Below, in pieces: positions 23,044 through 32,143 of a stretch of DNA of 64,000 nt. The stretch comes from Ectobacillus sp042610425. GTDB lineage: Bacteria; Bacillota; Bacilli; Bacillales; Bacillaceae_G. Below the pieces are notes generated by a model. That model was not told the DNA's origin. It made no database searches and saw only the letters and a list, made by a program, of their open reading frames with translations. A program made the translations under genes and the position numbers. The first letter of the stretch is position 1, and each line of letters starts with the position of its first letter. The DNA lies in NCBI RefSeq assembly GCF_042610425.1, contig NZ_JBGJZM010000001.1, positions 310,001 to 374,000 of the forward strand, written 5' to 3'.

Positions 23044-23633
23044 ACAGAATCGGGATTATCGGTGGAACGTTCGACCCACCGCATAACGGTCATCTTCTCA
23101 TAGCCAATGAAGCATATCATGCTCTGCAGTTGGATGAAATTTGGTTCATGCCGAACAAAATACCTCCGCATAAGCTGGAAAAGGATGTTGCTAGCACTAT
23201 GCATCGTGTGGAAATGTTAAAGCAAGCCATTGATCACGAACCGCACTTCTCGATTTGTCTAATTGAATTAGAAAGGCAAGGACCATCTTACACGTATGAT
23301 ACTGTGATACAATTAAAGAAAAGTTATCCGGAAAAACAGTTTTATTTTATTATTGGCGGAGATATGGTAGAGTATTTGCCAAAATGGTTTAAAATTGATG
23401 AATTACTTGAGCTTATTCAATTTGTTGGAGTTACAAGACCAGGATATTCTCTTCAAACTCCTTATAATATTAAAGAACTAGAAATACCGGAATTTGCTGT
23501 ATCTTCTTCTTTTATTCGTGACCGATTTTCTTCTGGGGGAACGACGAAATATTTGGTGCCTAAGAAGGTGCAAACTTATATTGAGAGGAATGGATTATAT
23601 GGAGCGGGAACAAGCGTTAGCAATCGTGCGTAA
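23040..23633 (+). CDS. nadD: Nicotinate-nucleotide adenylyltransferase
   Basis: Joins ATP and nicotinate mononucleotide to deamido-NAD. The nucleotidyl-transferase motif GGTFDPPHNGH is at residues 8-18 and the second motif SSSFIRDR lies near residue 157. Length 197 is in range (usually 189-200). The gene starts inside the end of yqeI and its own 3-prime end overlaps the yqeK start by 35 nt, an unusually long overlap that stretches the C-terminus beyond the usual YIERNGLY end. Confidence 0.95.
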   Translation: MNRIGIIGGTFDPPHNGHLLIANEAYHALQLDEIWFMPNKIPPHKLEKDVASTMHRVEMLKQAIDHEPHFSICLIELERQGPSYTYDTVIQLKKSYPEKQFYFIIGGDMVEYLPKWFKIDELLELIQFVGVTRPGYSLQTPYNIKELEIPEFAVSSSFIRDRFSSGGTTKYLVPKKVQTYIERNGLYGAGTSVSNRA

Positions 23634-24168
23634 ACAGATGTATGAGAAACGATATGTTCATACAGTCGGTGTAATGGAAACTGCTATCTTATTGGCCGAG
23701 CAATATGGGGCAGATCCGCAAAAGGCAGAGATGGCGGCCATTTTTCACGATTATGCGAAATGTAGACCGATTCATGAAATGGAAGAAATTATTATACGTG
23801 AACACATGTCTCCTGATTTATTGGAATATAATAAAGAACTTTGGCACGCACCAGTTGGGGCTTATCTTGTTTCGAAGGAAGTAGGCATTTCGGATGCTGC
23901 TATCCTTCAGGCAATTACGTACCATACGAGTGGACATGAACATATGACGTTGCTTGACAAAGTAATCTGGTTGGCTGATTATATTGAACCAGGACGAAAG
24001 TTTGAAGGTGTTGAAGAAGTTCGAACACTAGCCAAAGAAGATATAAACAAAGCGTTATTACAGGCATTGAAAAATACAATTTTCTTTTTAATGGAGAAGA
24101 ATCAAAGAATTTATCCATTAACAGTGGCAACGTATAACGCAATACTCAAGGAGGAATGTACTGGATGA
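23599..24168 (+). CDS. yqeK: YqeK, HD-domain Ap4A hydrolase
   Basis: Symmetrical diadenosine tetraphosphate hydrolase of the HD superfamily. The metal ligands are in HTVGVMETA, FHDYAK and YHTSGHEHM, with DYIEPGR closing the site. The start at 23599 is chosen because GAGAGG at 23583-23588 is 10 nt upstream and the protein then begins MEREQALAIV like relatives; a longer open frame to 23494 lies within nadD. It ends in a 4-nt overlap with rsfS. Confidence 0.92.
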   Translation: MEREQALAIVRKQMYEKRYVHTVGVMETAILLAEQYGADPQKAEMAAIFHDYAKCRPIHEMEEIIIREHMSPDLLEYNKELWHAPVGAYLVSKEVGISDAAILQAITYHTSGHEHMTLLDKVIWLADYIEPGRKFEGVEEVRTLAKEDINKALLQALKNTIFFLMEKNQRIYPLTVATYNAILKEECTG

Positions 24169-24521
24169 ATGAACATGCATTATTAAATGTGGTAGCGAAA
24201 GCTGCTGAAGATAAAAAAGCAGAAGATATCGTAGCATTAAATATGAAAGGAGTCTCTCCTTTTACAGATTACTTTGTTATATGCCAAGCGAACTCTGATA
24301 AACAAGTTCAAGCTATTGCGCGGGAAATGAAGGAAAAAGTGTACGAGAACGGGTATGAAGTAAAGCATATGGAAGGGTTTGATGAAGGCCGCTGGGTATT
24401 AGTTGATATGGGAGAGGTTGTGGCTCATATCTTCCATCGTGAAGAACGTAGTTATTATAACTTAGAACGTTTATGGGGCGATGTGCCGCGTGTAGACATC
24501 TTGGAAGAAATAGAGAGATGA
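24165..24521 (+). CDS. rsfS: Ribosomal silencing factor RsfS
   Basis: Binds ribosomal protein uL14 on the 50S subunit and blocks subunit joining under starvation. The 118 residues show the family core: FTDYFVICQANSDKQVQAI near residue 33, EGFDEGRWVLVDMGEVVAHIF and REERSYYNLERLWGD. The ATG at 24165 has AAGGAGGAA 8 nt upstream and overlaps the yqeK stop; its own end overlaps yqeM by ATGA. Confidence 0.93.
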   Translation: MNEHALLNVVAKAAEDKKAEDIVALNMKGVSPFTDYFVICQANSDKQVQAIAREMKEKVYENGYEVKHMEGFDEGRWVLVDMGEVVAHIFHREERSYYNLERLWGDVPRVDILEEIER

Positions 24522-25255
24522 GATACGAACAATTTGCCTTATTGTATGATGAACTGATGAATGATATACCTTATGAGAAATGGATCAAGTATATAGAAAC
24601 AAAAAAGCAAGAGGCTTCTATTGTTGGTAATACATTACTTGATGTCGGATGCGGGACAGGCAATATCGCATTGCCACTCGTAAAAAAGGGATACAACGTA
24701 ACAGGTGTGGATCTTTCAGAAGAAATGCTAACAATTGCACAGCATAAGCTTGCTGAGTTCTCGGTACCATTATTTATGCAAGATATGAGGGAACTTGAGC
24801 TGCCTGAGCAGTATGATATGATTACTATATTTTGCGACTCGTTAAATTATGTAACAGATGAAGAAGGTGTAAAGCAAACCTTTAAGCGTATCCATCATTA
24901 CTTAAAAGATGAAGGGTTGTTTTTGTTTGATGTGCATTCCTTGTATAAGATTCATAATGTGTTTGAAAACGAGACATTTACGATAAATGAGGAACAGATT
25001 GCTCTCATTTGGAATTGCTTTCCTGGGGAAATGAAAGATTCGATCGAACACGAATTGACATTTTTTGTAAAAGAACCAGATGAGGAATCCTTCGTACGCT
25101 TTGAAGAGTTTCATGTGCAACGAGCATATGAAGTTGCCCGTTTAAAAAGTTGGCTAGAAGAAGCAGGCTTTTCCATTATGAGCATAACAGATTTAGAAAT
25201 GAACCCTGTTACAGAGCAAACAGAACGGATATTTTTTGCCGCTCGAAAGAAATAA
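24518..25255 (+). CDS. yqeM: YqeM, SAM-dependent methyltransferase
   Basis: A 245-residue class I methyltransferase. Motif I is LLDVGCGTGNIALPL near residue 41, then VDLSEEML and MITIFCDSLNYV. The N-terminal FALLYDELMNDIPYEKW is typical of this family. Related proteins methylate small molecules, but the substrate of YqeM is unknown. It ends the yqeG-yqeM operon and is followed by a strong terminator facing comER. Confidence 0.88.
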   Translation: MRYEQFALLYDELMNDIPYEKWIKYIETKKQEASIVGNTLLDVGCGTGNIALPLVKKGYNVTGVDLSEEMLTIAQHKLAEFSVPLFMQDMRELELPEQYDMITIFCDSLNYVTDEEGVKQTFKRIHHYLKDEGLFLFDVHSLYKIHNVFENETFTINEEQIALIWNCFPGEMKDSIEHELTFFVKEPDEESFVRFEEFHVQRAYEVARLKSWLEEAGFSIMSITDLEMNPVTEQTERIFFAARKK

Positions 25256-25269
25256 TTTGATTATGAATA

Positions 25270-25307
25270 GAAAAAGGAATGAAACACAAAGGTTTCATTC
25301 CTTTTTC
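25270..25307. terminator. Terminator after yqeM
   Basis: AAAAAGGAATGAAAC (25271-25285) pairs with its complement at 25292-25306 and ends in a T run; the A run on the other side can also serve comER. Confidence 0.88.
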
Positions 25308-25449
25308 TATGATCATTATTAAATTTATATAATGCCCTATTCATAACGGAAAAAATGTATAGGCAAAACGTATATACATAAGCAGCAATTGTATATTTTT
25401 CTTCAACTTGCATGAAAAGGAAATGGTAACAATAGGTCGAACATGAACA

Positions 25450-26274
25450 TTAGGATTTCTTAAATTGCTTCTGTATTTTTTGCCTATCTTCTTCGTATTT
25501 TGTTTGCGTGCGCTGGAAAAGATGATTGAACATATCTCCTAGCTCGTTTTCCATAATTTGAATTCCTTCGCCCGTAATGCCACCTTTCACACAAACCTGC
25601 TGCTGCAGAGAGGGGAGTGAAAAATGATTTTTTTCTAACAAAGTCCCCATCCCGATTAGCATTCCACTTGCAAGTTCTGTTGCTTGCTCATGTGTGATTT
25701 TGGTTTCGCACACCGCAGCCTGTATAAATTGCTGAAGTAAATAGCTAAAGAAGGCTGGTCCGCAGCTTACAATGTCCGAAGCAACTCTTGTCACCTCTTC
25801 TTCAATTTCAACAGGTGTAGAAATCGATTGAAATAGTGTATAAATAATGGTCCGCCAATGCTCACTGCAGGAATGACCAAACGTACAGAGTGAAATACCT
25901 GATAATGCTCGGTTTGTTATACTGGGGATAACACGAGCTACGTTGGCTGCTACTACAGATTGTAGTTGTTCTACATCTACGGGACTCGTTATGGAAACTA
26001 AACATTTTTCTTTCGTGAATAGATCCGCATGTTGATGGAGAATCGGATATATCTCAAGAGGCTTCACACAAATTAAAATGAAATCACTACGGATAATTAG
26101 TTCTTTAATAGTCGCTGCAATATGAATGGAAGGATGTTTCTCTTTCAAGTGAAACGCTTTAGTCGCAGTACGATTAATTATTGTGAAACAGGAAGGATTC
26201 ACTGCATGAGCTTCCACAAATGCATCGACTAAGAGGGTACCCATATTTCCTGTTCCTATCACTCCTATGTTCAA
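25450..26274 (-). CDS. comER: ComER, pyrroline-5-carboxylate-reductase-like protein
   Basis: NAD(P)-binding protein of the ProC family, encoded divergently from comEA as in other bacilli. The Rossmann start GVIGTGNMGTLL is at residues 4-15, VKPLEIYPIL lies in the middle and the C-terminal dimer helix domain follows residue 165. It keeps the length of ProC (274) but the active-site region differs from true proline enzymes. It is dispensable for competence in B. subtilis and has been linked to sporulation or biofilm regulation in bacilli. Its true reaction is unknown. Confidence 0.9.
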   Translation of the reverse strand: MNIGVIGTGNMGTLLVDAFVEAHAVNPSCFTIINRTATKAFHLKEKHPSIHIAATIKELIIRSDFILICVKPLEIYPILHQHADLFTKEKCLVSITSPVDVEQLQSVVAANVARVIPSITNRALSGISLCTFGHSCSEHWRTIIYTLFQSISTPVEIEEEVTRVASDIVSCGPAFFSYLLQQFIQAAVCETKITHEQATELASGMLIGMGTLLEKNHFSLPSLQQQVCVKGGITGEGIQIMENELGDMFNHLFQRTQTKYEEDRQKIQKQFKKS

Positions 26275-26358
26275 TATTACATCCCCTCCTTCCTAACGGT
26301 TTTCTCCTAAACAATATGAAGAGAGTAGCAACTTTATGAATGAAATGAAAAGGAGTGC

Positions 26359-26937
26359 ATGAGAATCGAAAAGGTAAAAAAGTGGGGGATCCTACTATGT
26401 GTTATAGGTGTTCTTTTTGGTATGTTTTATTGGAATACAAATGGTGCTAAGACACAACCACTGCCTCCTAAATCAATCGAATCTGAAAAAGTAACGGAAA
26501 AAAATGAGAAAGTGAAATCAGAAAGTATTGTCATTGATATTAAAGGAGCAGTAAAGTCTGAAGGCGTCTATGAAATGGCACAAGGAGATCGTGTTAAACA
26601 AGCGATAGAGAAGGCAGGTGGATTTTCAAATGATGCAGATGTGAAGAAGATAAATTTAGCTCAATATGTACAAGATCAAATGCTTCTATATGTGCCTCGT
26701 ATTGGCGAACAAGGGGGAGTAGCACTAGAGCAGCAAGGGAAAAAGAAAGTAGCAATCAATATAGCGACGAAGGAAGAAATTGAAACCATAGTTGGTATTG
26801 GTCCTACAAAGGCGGAGAGTATCATTCGTTACCGGGAGCAAAAAGGCCCATTTAAGAAATTAGAAGATTTACTAGAGGTTGATGGTATTGGTGAAAAATC
26901 TCTGGAAAAAATGAAAGAGGAAATTATTGTACCATAA
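26359..26937 (+). CDS. comEA: Competence DNA receptor ComEA
   Basis: Membrane-anchored DNA-binding protein for transformation. One N-terminal membrane segment (about residues 9-25), a flexible acidic linker, an SLBB domain (IDIKGAVKSEGVYEM to about residue 115) that aids oligomerisation, and a C-terminal double helix-hairpin-helix (INIATKEEIETIVGIGPTKA and LLEVDGIGEKSLEKM) that grips DNA. The AAGGAG box is close, 3 nt, to the ATG. It heads the comE operon, divergent from comER. Confidence 0.93.
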   Translation: MRIEKVKKWGILLCVIGVLFGMFYWNTNGAKTQPLPPKSIESEKVTEKNEKVKSESIVIDIKGAVKSEGVYEMAQGDRVKQAIEKAGGFSNDADVKKINLAQYVQDQMLLYVPRIGEQGGVALEQQGKKKVAINIATKEEIETIVGIGPTKAESIIRYREQKGPFKKLEDLLEVDGIGEKSLEKMKEEIIVP

Positions 26938-26998
26938 TGGATTGACGATGTTTCCGATTAATAGGTAAACTTAAAGAAAAAGATAAGGCGGGAATGTA

Positions 26999-27562
26999 AT
27001 GGAGCGAATTTCTTGGGATCAATATTTTATGACACAAAGTTATGTTTTATCATTACGAAGCACGTGTACAAGATTAACAGTAGGGGCTACGATTGTGCGA
27101 GATAAACGAATTATCGCAGGTGGATATAATGGATCGATTACAGGAGGAGTGCATTGTATTGATGAAGGCTGCTATGTCATTGACAATCACTGCGTGCGAA
27201 CAATTCATGCAGAAATGAATGCTTTGTTACAATGTGCAAAATTTGGTGTGAAAACAGATGGGGCAGAAATATATGTAACCCATTATCCTTGCTTACAATG
27301 TTGTAAGGCGATTATTCAAAGTGGTATTTCAGCTGTCTATTATGCGAAGGATTATAAAAATCATCCTTATGCAAGCCAATTATATGAGCAAGCAAATGTG
27401 AAAGTACGTAAGGTACCATTGGAATATACAATTGCATCCTTGGAACAAGTAGAACAGTTTAATCAACTCAAACAATTACTTGAATCTAATGAAGTAGGAA
27501 ATGAACAAGAAGCGACTCAGTTACTACAAAAAGTAAAGAAGCTTACTAAGAATGCAGAATAG
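26999..27562 (+). CDS. comEB: ComEB, dCMP deaminase family
   Basis: Zinc deaminase that turns dCMP into dUMP for thymidylate synthesis; it is not needed for DNA uptake itself. Zinc ligands are H70 in HAE (70-72) and C98/C101 in PCLQC. N-terminal WDQYFMTQSYVLSLRSTC is typical of dCMP deaminases. Length is 187 residues. It sits between comEA and comEC. Confidence 0.93.
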   Translation: MERISWDQYFMTQSYVLSLRSTCTRLTVGATIVRDKRIIAGGYNGSITGGVHCIDEGCYVIDNHCVRTIHAEMNALLQCAKFGVKTDGAEIYVTHYPCLQCCKAIIQSGISAVYYAKDYKNHPYASQLYEQANVKVRKVPLEYTIASLEQVEQFNQLKQLLESNEVGNEQEATQLLQKVKKLTKNAE

Positions 27563-27611
27563 GCAGTAAGTAGAGTTCAAGTGAACAATCTTATAAAAGG
27601 ATTGATGACTA

Positions 27612-29927
27612 TTGCGCGGACAGTGGGGGTATGTTGCAATAGGTGTTATAATCGCGATTTGTGCTGCTCATTTTCATTTTTCATCTTTTTGTTTTGTAGT
27701 TATTCTCTGTTATGGTATGTTCACTTTTTTTATGTTACAAAGGCGAATTTTTCTTGTTTGTATGCTTGGTTTTTTCTTGACTTATATGTATATGAATTAT
27801 GTTGAAAAGAGGAATGTAACTCATCTAACTCCTTCGCTTTCTAAGTTTATTGGGAAAGTGGAAGCATCCGCGCAAATAGATGGGGATGTTATGTCGCTAC
27901 TCGTCAAAACGGAGCAAGATGAAATGCTACGATTAACCTATACTTTTTCTACGAAGGAAGAAAAGGGTTCATGGACATTTCTTCAACCAGGAACTACTTG
28001 TACATTCATAGGCAAGCTTGAAGAACCAGCTAAAGTCCGAAATGAGGGGGCTTTTAACTATAAGGAGTATTTGTATCACCAGCACATTCACTACGTGTTT
28101 CGTGCCTCCTCTTTCGCCTCCTGTAATACAGAGAGGATAAGCTTTATTCATTGGTTGTTTTCTATTCGTCAATCGTCTATCCATTATATTCAAGAAACTT
28201 TTCCAAAGGAAACTGTTGGCTTTATGAACGCGCTCTTGTACGGAGACCGGCAGCAACTGTCTGGTGACATAGAAGACTTATATCAACAGATGGGCCTAAT
28301 TCATTTACTTGCCATATCAGGATCTCATATTAGCTTGCTTGTAGTGATGTGTCTGTTTGTTATGCTCCGAGTTGGTCTTACAAGAGAAACAGCGACGGTT
28401 ATATTAGTTATAATCGTTCCATTGTATATGTTTATGACAGGTGCCTCAGCTTCTGTTGTTCGAGCCTCTGTTATGGCTGTTTTTGTCTTAGTTTGTGTAC
28501 TTTTTTCTCGGCGCTTACGCGGTATGGATGCACTTAGCTTAACGGCTATCACGATGATGATGTGGAATCCGTATATTGTATTTGATATTGGCTTTCAGTT
28601 TTCCTTTCTTGCGACCGCTGTGCTTTTGTTGTCATCAAAAGTTATTTTAAGTGGTCAGATGTTAAAAGGAGCATGGAATCTCGCCCTTGCTGCGCAGCTT
28701 GCCTCCATCCCAATTACTTTGTATCATTTTGGTCGTCTTTCCCCGTACAGTCTGTTTTTAAATTTAATTTTTGTGCCGTATCTTTCCTTTGTTATATTGC
28801 CACTTTCTTTGTTGACTCTTGTTGTATCGTTTCTTTTTCCTTCCCTTACTATTCTATCTTCCCTTTTATCAGGTTGTATTACGTTTTCAAATGAATTGTT
28901 AAAATGGTGCAATAACTTGCCATTTTTGCAGGTTACATTTGGCCAATCCTCTGCTACGATGACTCTGTTGTACTCCGTTAGTATTTTATGTTTATTTCTT
29001 GTATGGGAAGGAAAGATGGGGAAGTCTTTTCGTATCCTTAGTGTCGTATGCTTTGTTTTAATAGGAACCATTCAATATACATCGCCGTATTGGAATCCAA
29101 ATGGATCCATAACCTTTATTGATGTAGGACAGGGGGAGGCAATCCTCATTCGTCTTCCCTATAACAAAGCAACCTATCTTATTGACACAGGTGGTGCGAT
29201 TGCCTTTCCTCAGGAGGAGTGGCAGAAAAGAAAACGAACCTATTCTGTCGGTGAAAGTATCGTCCTTCCCTACTTATACCAACATGGTGTTAAAAAAATT
29301 GATAAGCTTATTTTAACGCATGCTGATGTTGATCATGCTGGTGCAGCAAACGAAGTTCTGAAGGGGATAGCGGTCGGTGAAGTGATAGTAAGTAGAAAGA
29401 AAACGATTTCACCGCTGGAAGAGGAAATCATCCAGAATGCGAAGAATCGCAAAGCATCCATACAAATTGTGAAAAGTGGAGATAGCTGGCAGGAAGGAAG
29501 TTCGGCAACATTTACTGTCCTTTCTCCTTTAGGTGATGAAACGAAAGATAATAATCAATCTATTGTTTTGTACACAAAGCTGGGAGGGCTAAAATGGCTA
29601 TTTACAGGTGATTTGGAAGAGGATGGAGAAAAACAGATAATGGATCGCTATCCAGATTTACGTGTAGACGTATTGAAGGTGGGACACCATGGAAGTAAAT
29701 CATCGACATCTGAGGCATTTCTCCAAATGCTAAAGCCGACGACTACTGTGATATCAGTAGGGAAGAAAAATCGTTATGGGCATCCTCATACAGAAGTAAT
29801 AGATCGACTGAAATATCATAATGTTTCTATTTGGCGTACAGATGAGGGAGGAGCTATCACATTTACGTTTATAGGAGAAAGGGGAACATTCCGAAGCGTG
29901 CAGCCATATGATAGAAGTACAGAATAA
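27612..29927 (+). CDS. comEC: Competence DNA channel ComEC
   Basis: Membrane channel that passes single-stranded DNA into the cell. The 771-residue protein has N-terminal membrane helices with an external OB-like domain (about 60-180), the Competence helical domain (MNALLYGDRQQLSGD then LIHLLAISGSHISLLV, about 205-460) and a C-terminal metallo-beta-lactamase-like domain with THADVDHAGA and GHHGSKSSTSE, thought to degrade the other strand. The TTG start at 27612 follows AAAGG about 11 nt upstream; the codon two before is a stop, so no earlier start exists. Confidence 0.93.
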   Translation: MRGQWGYVAIGVIIAICAAHFHFSSFCFVVILCYGMFTFFMLQRRIFLVCMLGFFLTYMYMNYVEKRNVTHLTPSLSKFIGKVEASAQIDGDVMSLLVKTEQDEMLRLTYTFSTKEEKGSWTFLQPGTTCTFIGKLEEPAKVRNEGAFNYKEYLYHQHIHYVFRASSFASCNTERISFIHWLFSIRQSSIHYIQETFPKETVGFMNALLYGDRQQLSGDIEDLYQQMGLIHLLAISGSHISLLVVMCLFVMLRVGLTRETATVILVIIVPLYMFMTGASASVVRASVMAVFVLVCVLFSRRLRGMDALSLTAITMMMWNPYIVFDIGFQFSFLATAVLLLSSKVILSGQMLKGAWNLALAAQLASIPITLYHFGRLSPYSLFLNLIFVPYLSFVILPLSLLTLVVSFLFPSLTILSSLLSGCITFSNELLKWCNNLPFLQVTFGQSSATMTLLYSVSILCLFLVWEGKMGKSFRILSVVCFVLIGTIQYTSPYWNPNGSITFIDVGQGEAILIRLPYNKATYLIDTGGAIAFPQEEWQKRKRTYSVGESIVLPYLYQHGVKKIDKLILTHADVDHAGAANEVLKGIAVGEVIVSRKKTISPLEEEIIQNAKNRKASIQIVKSGDSWQEGSSATFTVLSPLGDETKDNNQSIVLYTKLGGLKWLFTGDLEEDGEKQIMDRYPDLRVDVLKVGHHGSKSSTSEAFLQMLKPTTTVISVGKKNRYGHPHTEVIDRLKYHNVSIWRTDEGGAITFTFIGERGTFRSVQPYDRSTE

Positions 29928-29963
29928 AGAACGGGTAAAAAAAGACCACCATAGATGGCAGTC

Positions 29964-30098
29964 TTAAGAGCCGATAATCTTTAGTATGGTTGCAATAATA
30001 AACAAAGTAACAAAGAACCCAAAGGAAACAAAAAAACCAACACCTGAATCGACTGCATCATTTCGTTTGCATTGAACGTCCTTCTCAAACTCATTCAC
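29964..30098 (-). CDS. yqzM: YqzM-family 44-residue membrane protein
   Basis: A single-helix micro-protein: MNEFEKDVQCKRNDA, then a glycine/phenylalanine-rich membrane helix and a KIIGS end. The sequence and position (opposite strand between comEC and holA) match B. subtilis YqzM. Function is unknown. The GTG start at 30098 has GGAGGG about 7 nt upstream. It is too short for standard ORF cut-offs. Confidence 0.88.
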   Translation of the reverse strand: MNEFEKDVQCKRNDAVDSGVGFFVSFGFFVTLFIIATILKIIGS

Positions 30099-30209
30099 TT
30101 TGCATCCCTCCTAAGATATAACAAGTATACAGGTTAGAATTAAATATTATATACAAATAATTCTAAATATGTATATAATCCTCATTCATGCGAGAGATGA
30201 TTCTGTAAA

Positions 30210-30308
30210 TACTAGGTGTAGGTATCCGTCACGCTGCATGTAACCTAGGGCATGCGAACTTGGCGTTTCACATAAATGAAGGGCGGACAGTTGCTTGTCT
30301 GCCCTTCC
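30210..30308. other. GC-richer structured intergenic element before holA
   Basis: Between yqzM and holA (272 nt) there are two stems: GCATG..CATGC around CCTAGG (about 30234-30255) and a strong one, GAAGGGCGGACA with TGTCTGCCCTTC (30279-30308). No T run follows. It may be a leader RNA, a small repeat element or a remnant terminator. Confidence 0.5.
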
Positions 30309-30370
30309 TGCTTGTAAATCAATGCATGTGCCCTTACTATAGAGATATATGATATATGAGGAGAAACGAA

Positions 30371-31387
30371 ATGAATGCGATACATAAAAAAATGAAGCAG
30401 AAGCAATTTGCTTCGCTATATGTATTATATGGAACAGAAACCTATTTTATGAATGAAACATTGAACATACTTATAACGGAAGCATTGGAGAAAGAAGACA
30501 GGGAATGGAATGTAGTTACCTATGACCTGGAGGAAGCATATTTAGAGGATGTAGTGGAAGATGCAAGAACATTGCCTTTTTTAGGGGAACGAAAAATTAT
30601 CGTTGTGAAATCTCCGTATTTTTTAACTTCACAAAAAGAAAAGCTCGAGCAGAATGTTTCCGTCTTACAAAGCTATATGGAGGAACCTTCTCCTTTTGCA
30701 ATTGTTGTCATTCTCGCACCATTTGAAAAGCTAGATGAGCGTAAAAAGATAACAAAGCTAGTCAAAAAGCATGCGGAAATGATCGAAGCCAATCCTCTGC
30801 AAATTCAAGATGTACGAAAATGGATTATGGAACAGGGAACGGAGCAGCAGGTGACGATTGAAAATGACGCAGTAGATTTGCTTGTTGAATTAGTTGGAAG
30901 TAACGTTATGATTCTTTCGCAAGAATTACAGAAGTTATTTTTGTACGCAGGGCAGTCTGGAACAATAGCGCGTGACCAAGTAGCACAACTCGTACCTAAA
31001 TCTGTAGAGCAAAATGTATTTACATTAGTAGAAAAGGTTGTTAACAAAAATATTGCTGGAGCGATGAGGATACTTCATGAATTGCTTGTAAAGCAGGAAG
31101 AACCAATTAAGATTTTGGCTTTGCTGGCAGGTCAATTTCGATTGCTGCATCAAGTAAAGGAACTACAAATGCATGGCTATGCGCAAAATCAAATTGCGTC
31201 CCATCTTAGCGTACACCCTTATCGTGTAAAGTTGGCTATGAAGCAAACGTCTTCTTTTTCGTTTGAAGAGTTAAAACAAATTATTGATTTGTTGGCAAAC
31301 GCCGATTATGATATGAAAACGGGAAAAATGGAAAAAAAGTTAATTTTGGAGTTTTTTATTATGCGTTTGAAGCATATTAAAGCGTAG
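30371..31387 (+). CDS. holA: DNA polymerase III delta subunit
   Basis: Clamp-loader delta subunit (YqeN) that opens the beta clamp during replication. The AAA+-like N-terminal part shows VLYGTETYFMNE near residue 18, TLPFLGERKIIVVKSPYFLT near 72, and DERKKITKLVKKHA near 125; the C-terminal collar domain includes LFLYAGQSG and EEPIKILALLAGQFR. The ATG at 30371 is chosen over 30356 because AGGAGA lies 7 nt upstream. Length 338 is normal. It stands alone before the convergent rpsT. Confidence 0.92.
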   Translation: MNAIHKKMKQKQFASLYVLYGTETYFMNETLNILITEALEKEDREWNVVTYDLEEAYLEDVVEDARTLPFLGERKIIVVKSPYFLTSQKEKLEQNVSVLQSYMEEPSPFAIVVILAPFEKLDERKKITKLVKKHAEMIEANPLQIQDVRKWIMEQGTEQQVTIENDAVDLLVELVGSNVMILSQELQKLFLYAGQSGTIARDQVAQLVPKSVEQNVFTLVEKVVNKNIAGAMRILHELLVKQEEPIKILALLAGQFRLLHQVKELQMHGYAQNQIASHLSVHPYRVKLAMKQTSSFSFEELKQIIDLLANADYDMKTGKMEKKLILEFFIMRLKHIKA

Positions 31388-31493
31388 GATGAATCAAATA
31401 ATAATATGTTATATAAAATGGACCTTCAAGCATCTTTTTTTGTTAGAGGGTCTTTGTGTTTTGTTATGGAAAGAAGTGGATAGAAAAATTTCT

Positions 31494-31524
31494 ACAAAAA
31501 AAACGACCCAAAGGGATCGTTTTG
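31494..31524 (-). terminator. Terminator of rpsT
   Basis: AAACGA-CCC-AAA-GGGATCGTTT forms a short stem, followed on the minus strand by a T run (A run at 31494-31503). Confidence 0.75.
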
Positions 31525-31527
31525 TTA

Positions 31528-31794
31528 TTACGCGTTAATGCTGTTTAGTCGTTTTGCAAGACGGGATTTCTTACGAGCAGCAGCGTTTTTGTGAATTAAA
31601 CCTTTTGTAGCAGCTTTGTCAAGCTTTTTAGCAGCAGCTAATAAAGCTGATTTTGCGTTTTCAACATCCTTATTTTCAAGTACAGCTTCAGCAGTCTTTA
31701 CTGCAGAACGCATTTCAGACTTGATTGAAGCGTTATGTGCACGACGCTCTTCACTTAAGCTAGCGCGTTTAATAGCGGATTTAATGTTTGCCAT
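31528..31794 (-). CDS. rpsT: 30S ribosomal protein bS20
   Basis: An 88-residue three-helix protein that binds 16S rRNA. The sequence starts ANIKSAIKRASLSEERRAHN and ends KKSRLAKRLNSINA, all lysine/arginine-rich helices. The start at 31794 is preferred over 31800 because AGGAGGTGA on the minus strand lies 6-7 nt before it. A promoter at 31852-31880 and a small hairpin (ATCGAGT-A-ACTCGAT, 31817-31831) lie in the leader. Confidence 0.96.
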   Translation of the reverse strand: MANIKSAIKRASLSEERRAHNASIKSEMRSAVKTAEAVLENKDVENAKSALLAAAKKLDKAATKGLIHKNAAARKKSRLAKRLNSINA

Positions 31795-31851
31795 TTTCAT
31801 TCACCTCCTGGTAGCGATCGAGTAACTCGATACTTACATAGAACAACAAAT

Positions 31852-31880
31852 ATTTTATCAAACGATAGGCTTAATTGCAA
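31852..31880 (-). promoter_or_regulatory. Sigma-A promoter of rpsT
   Basis: On the minus strand TTGCAA (31875-31880) and TAAAAT (31852-31857) are 17 nt apart. Confidence 0.65.
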
Positions 31881-31900
31881 TAGAGAGAACAAATGATTTT

Positions 31901-32070
31901 TATAAACGAAAAAGCGGAACCGGCTCGAACTGCTCCGGAGGACGGAAGTTCCGCACATAAAAAGGCGCATTTTGCCTTTATGGGGGAGGGTTTTCCAGCC
32001 GGAAGGAGCAAGCCGGGAAAGTTAGATTATAAACGAAAAAGCGGACCCGGTTTGAACTGTTCCGTAGAGG
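31901..32070. repeat. Structured intergenic repeat with a second partial copy
   Basis: TATAAACGAAAAAGCGG-A at 31901 recurs at 32028, and similarity runs for about 41 nt (to 31941 and 32070) with few changes; the period is 127 nt. Between them are stems: CGGAA-G-TTCCG (around 31945), CATAAA..GGC/GCC..TTTATG (31955-31982), and a long-range pairing of CCGGCT..TGCTCCGG with CCGGAAGGAGCAAGCCGG. It is GC-richer than its surroundings and resembles a mobile intergenic repeat. No gene is supported in it. Confidence 0.7.
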
Positions 32071-32143
32071 GAAACATACTAAATGGAATCAAATATATAT
32101 AGTTGGATATTCTAATGATATTTGATAATCAGGAGGATGGTTT

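Noticed and set aside
27581..27805. 74-codon plus-strand frame at the start of comEC
   Set aside because: It overlaps the comEC N-terminus in another frame; comEC itself has the family sequence.
31893..32102. 69-codon frame across the rpsT-gpr repeat
   Set aside because: The repeated GC-rich head produces the apparent protein; no ribosome binding site, and structure explains it better.
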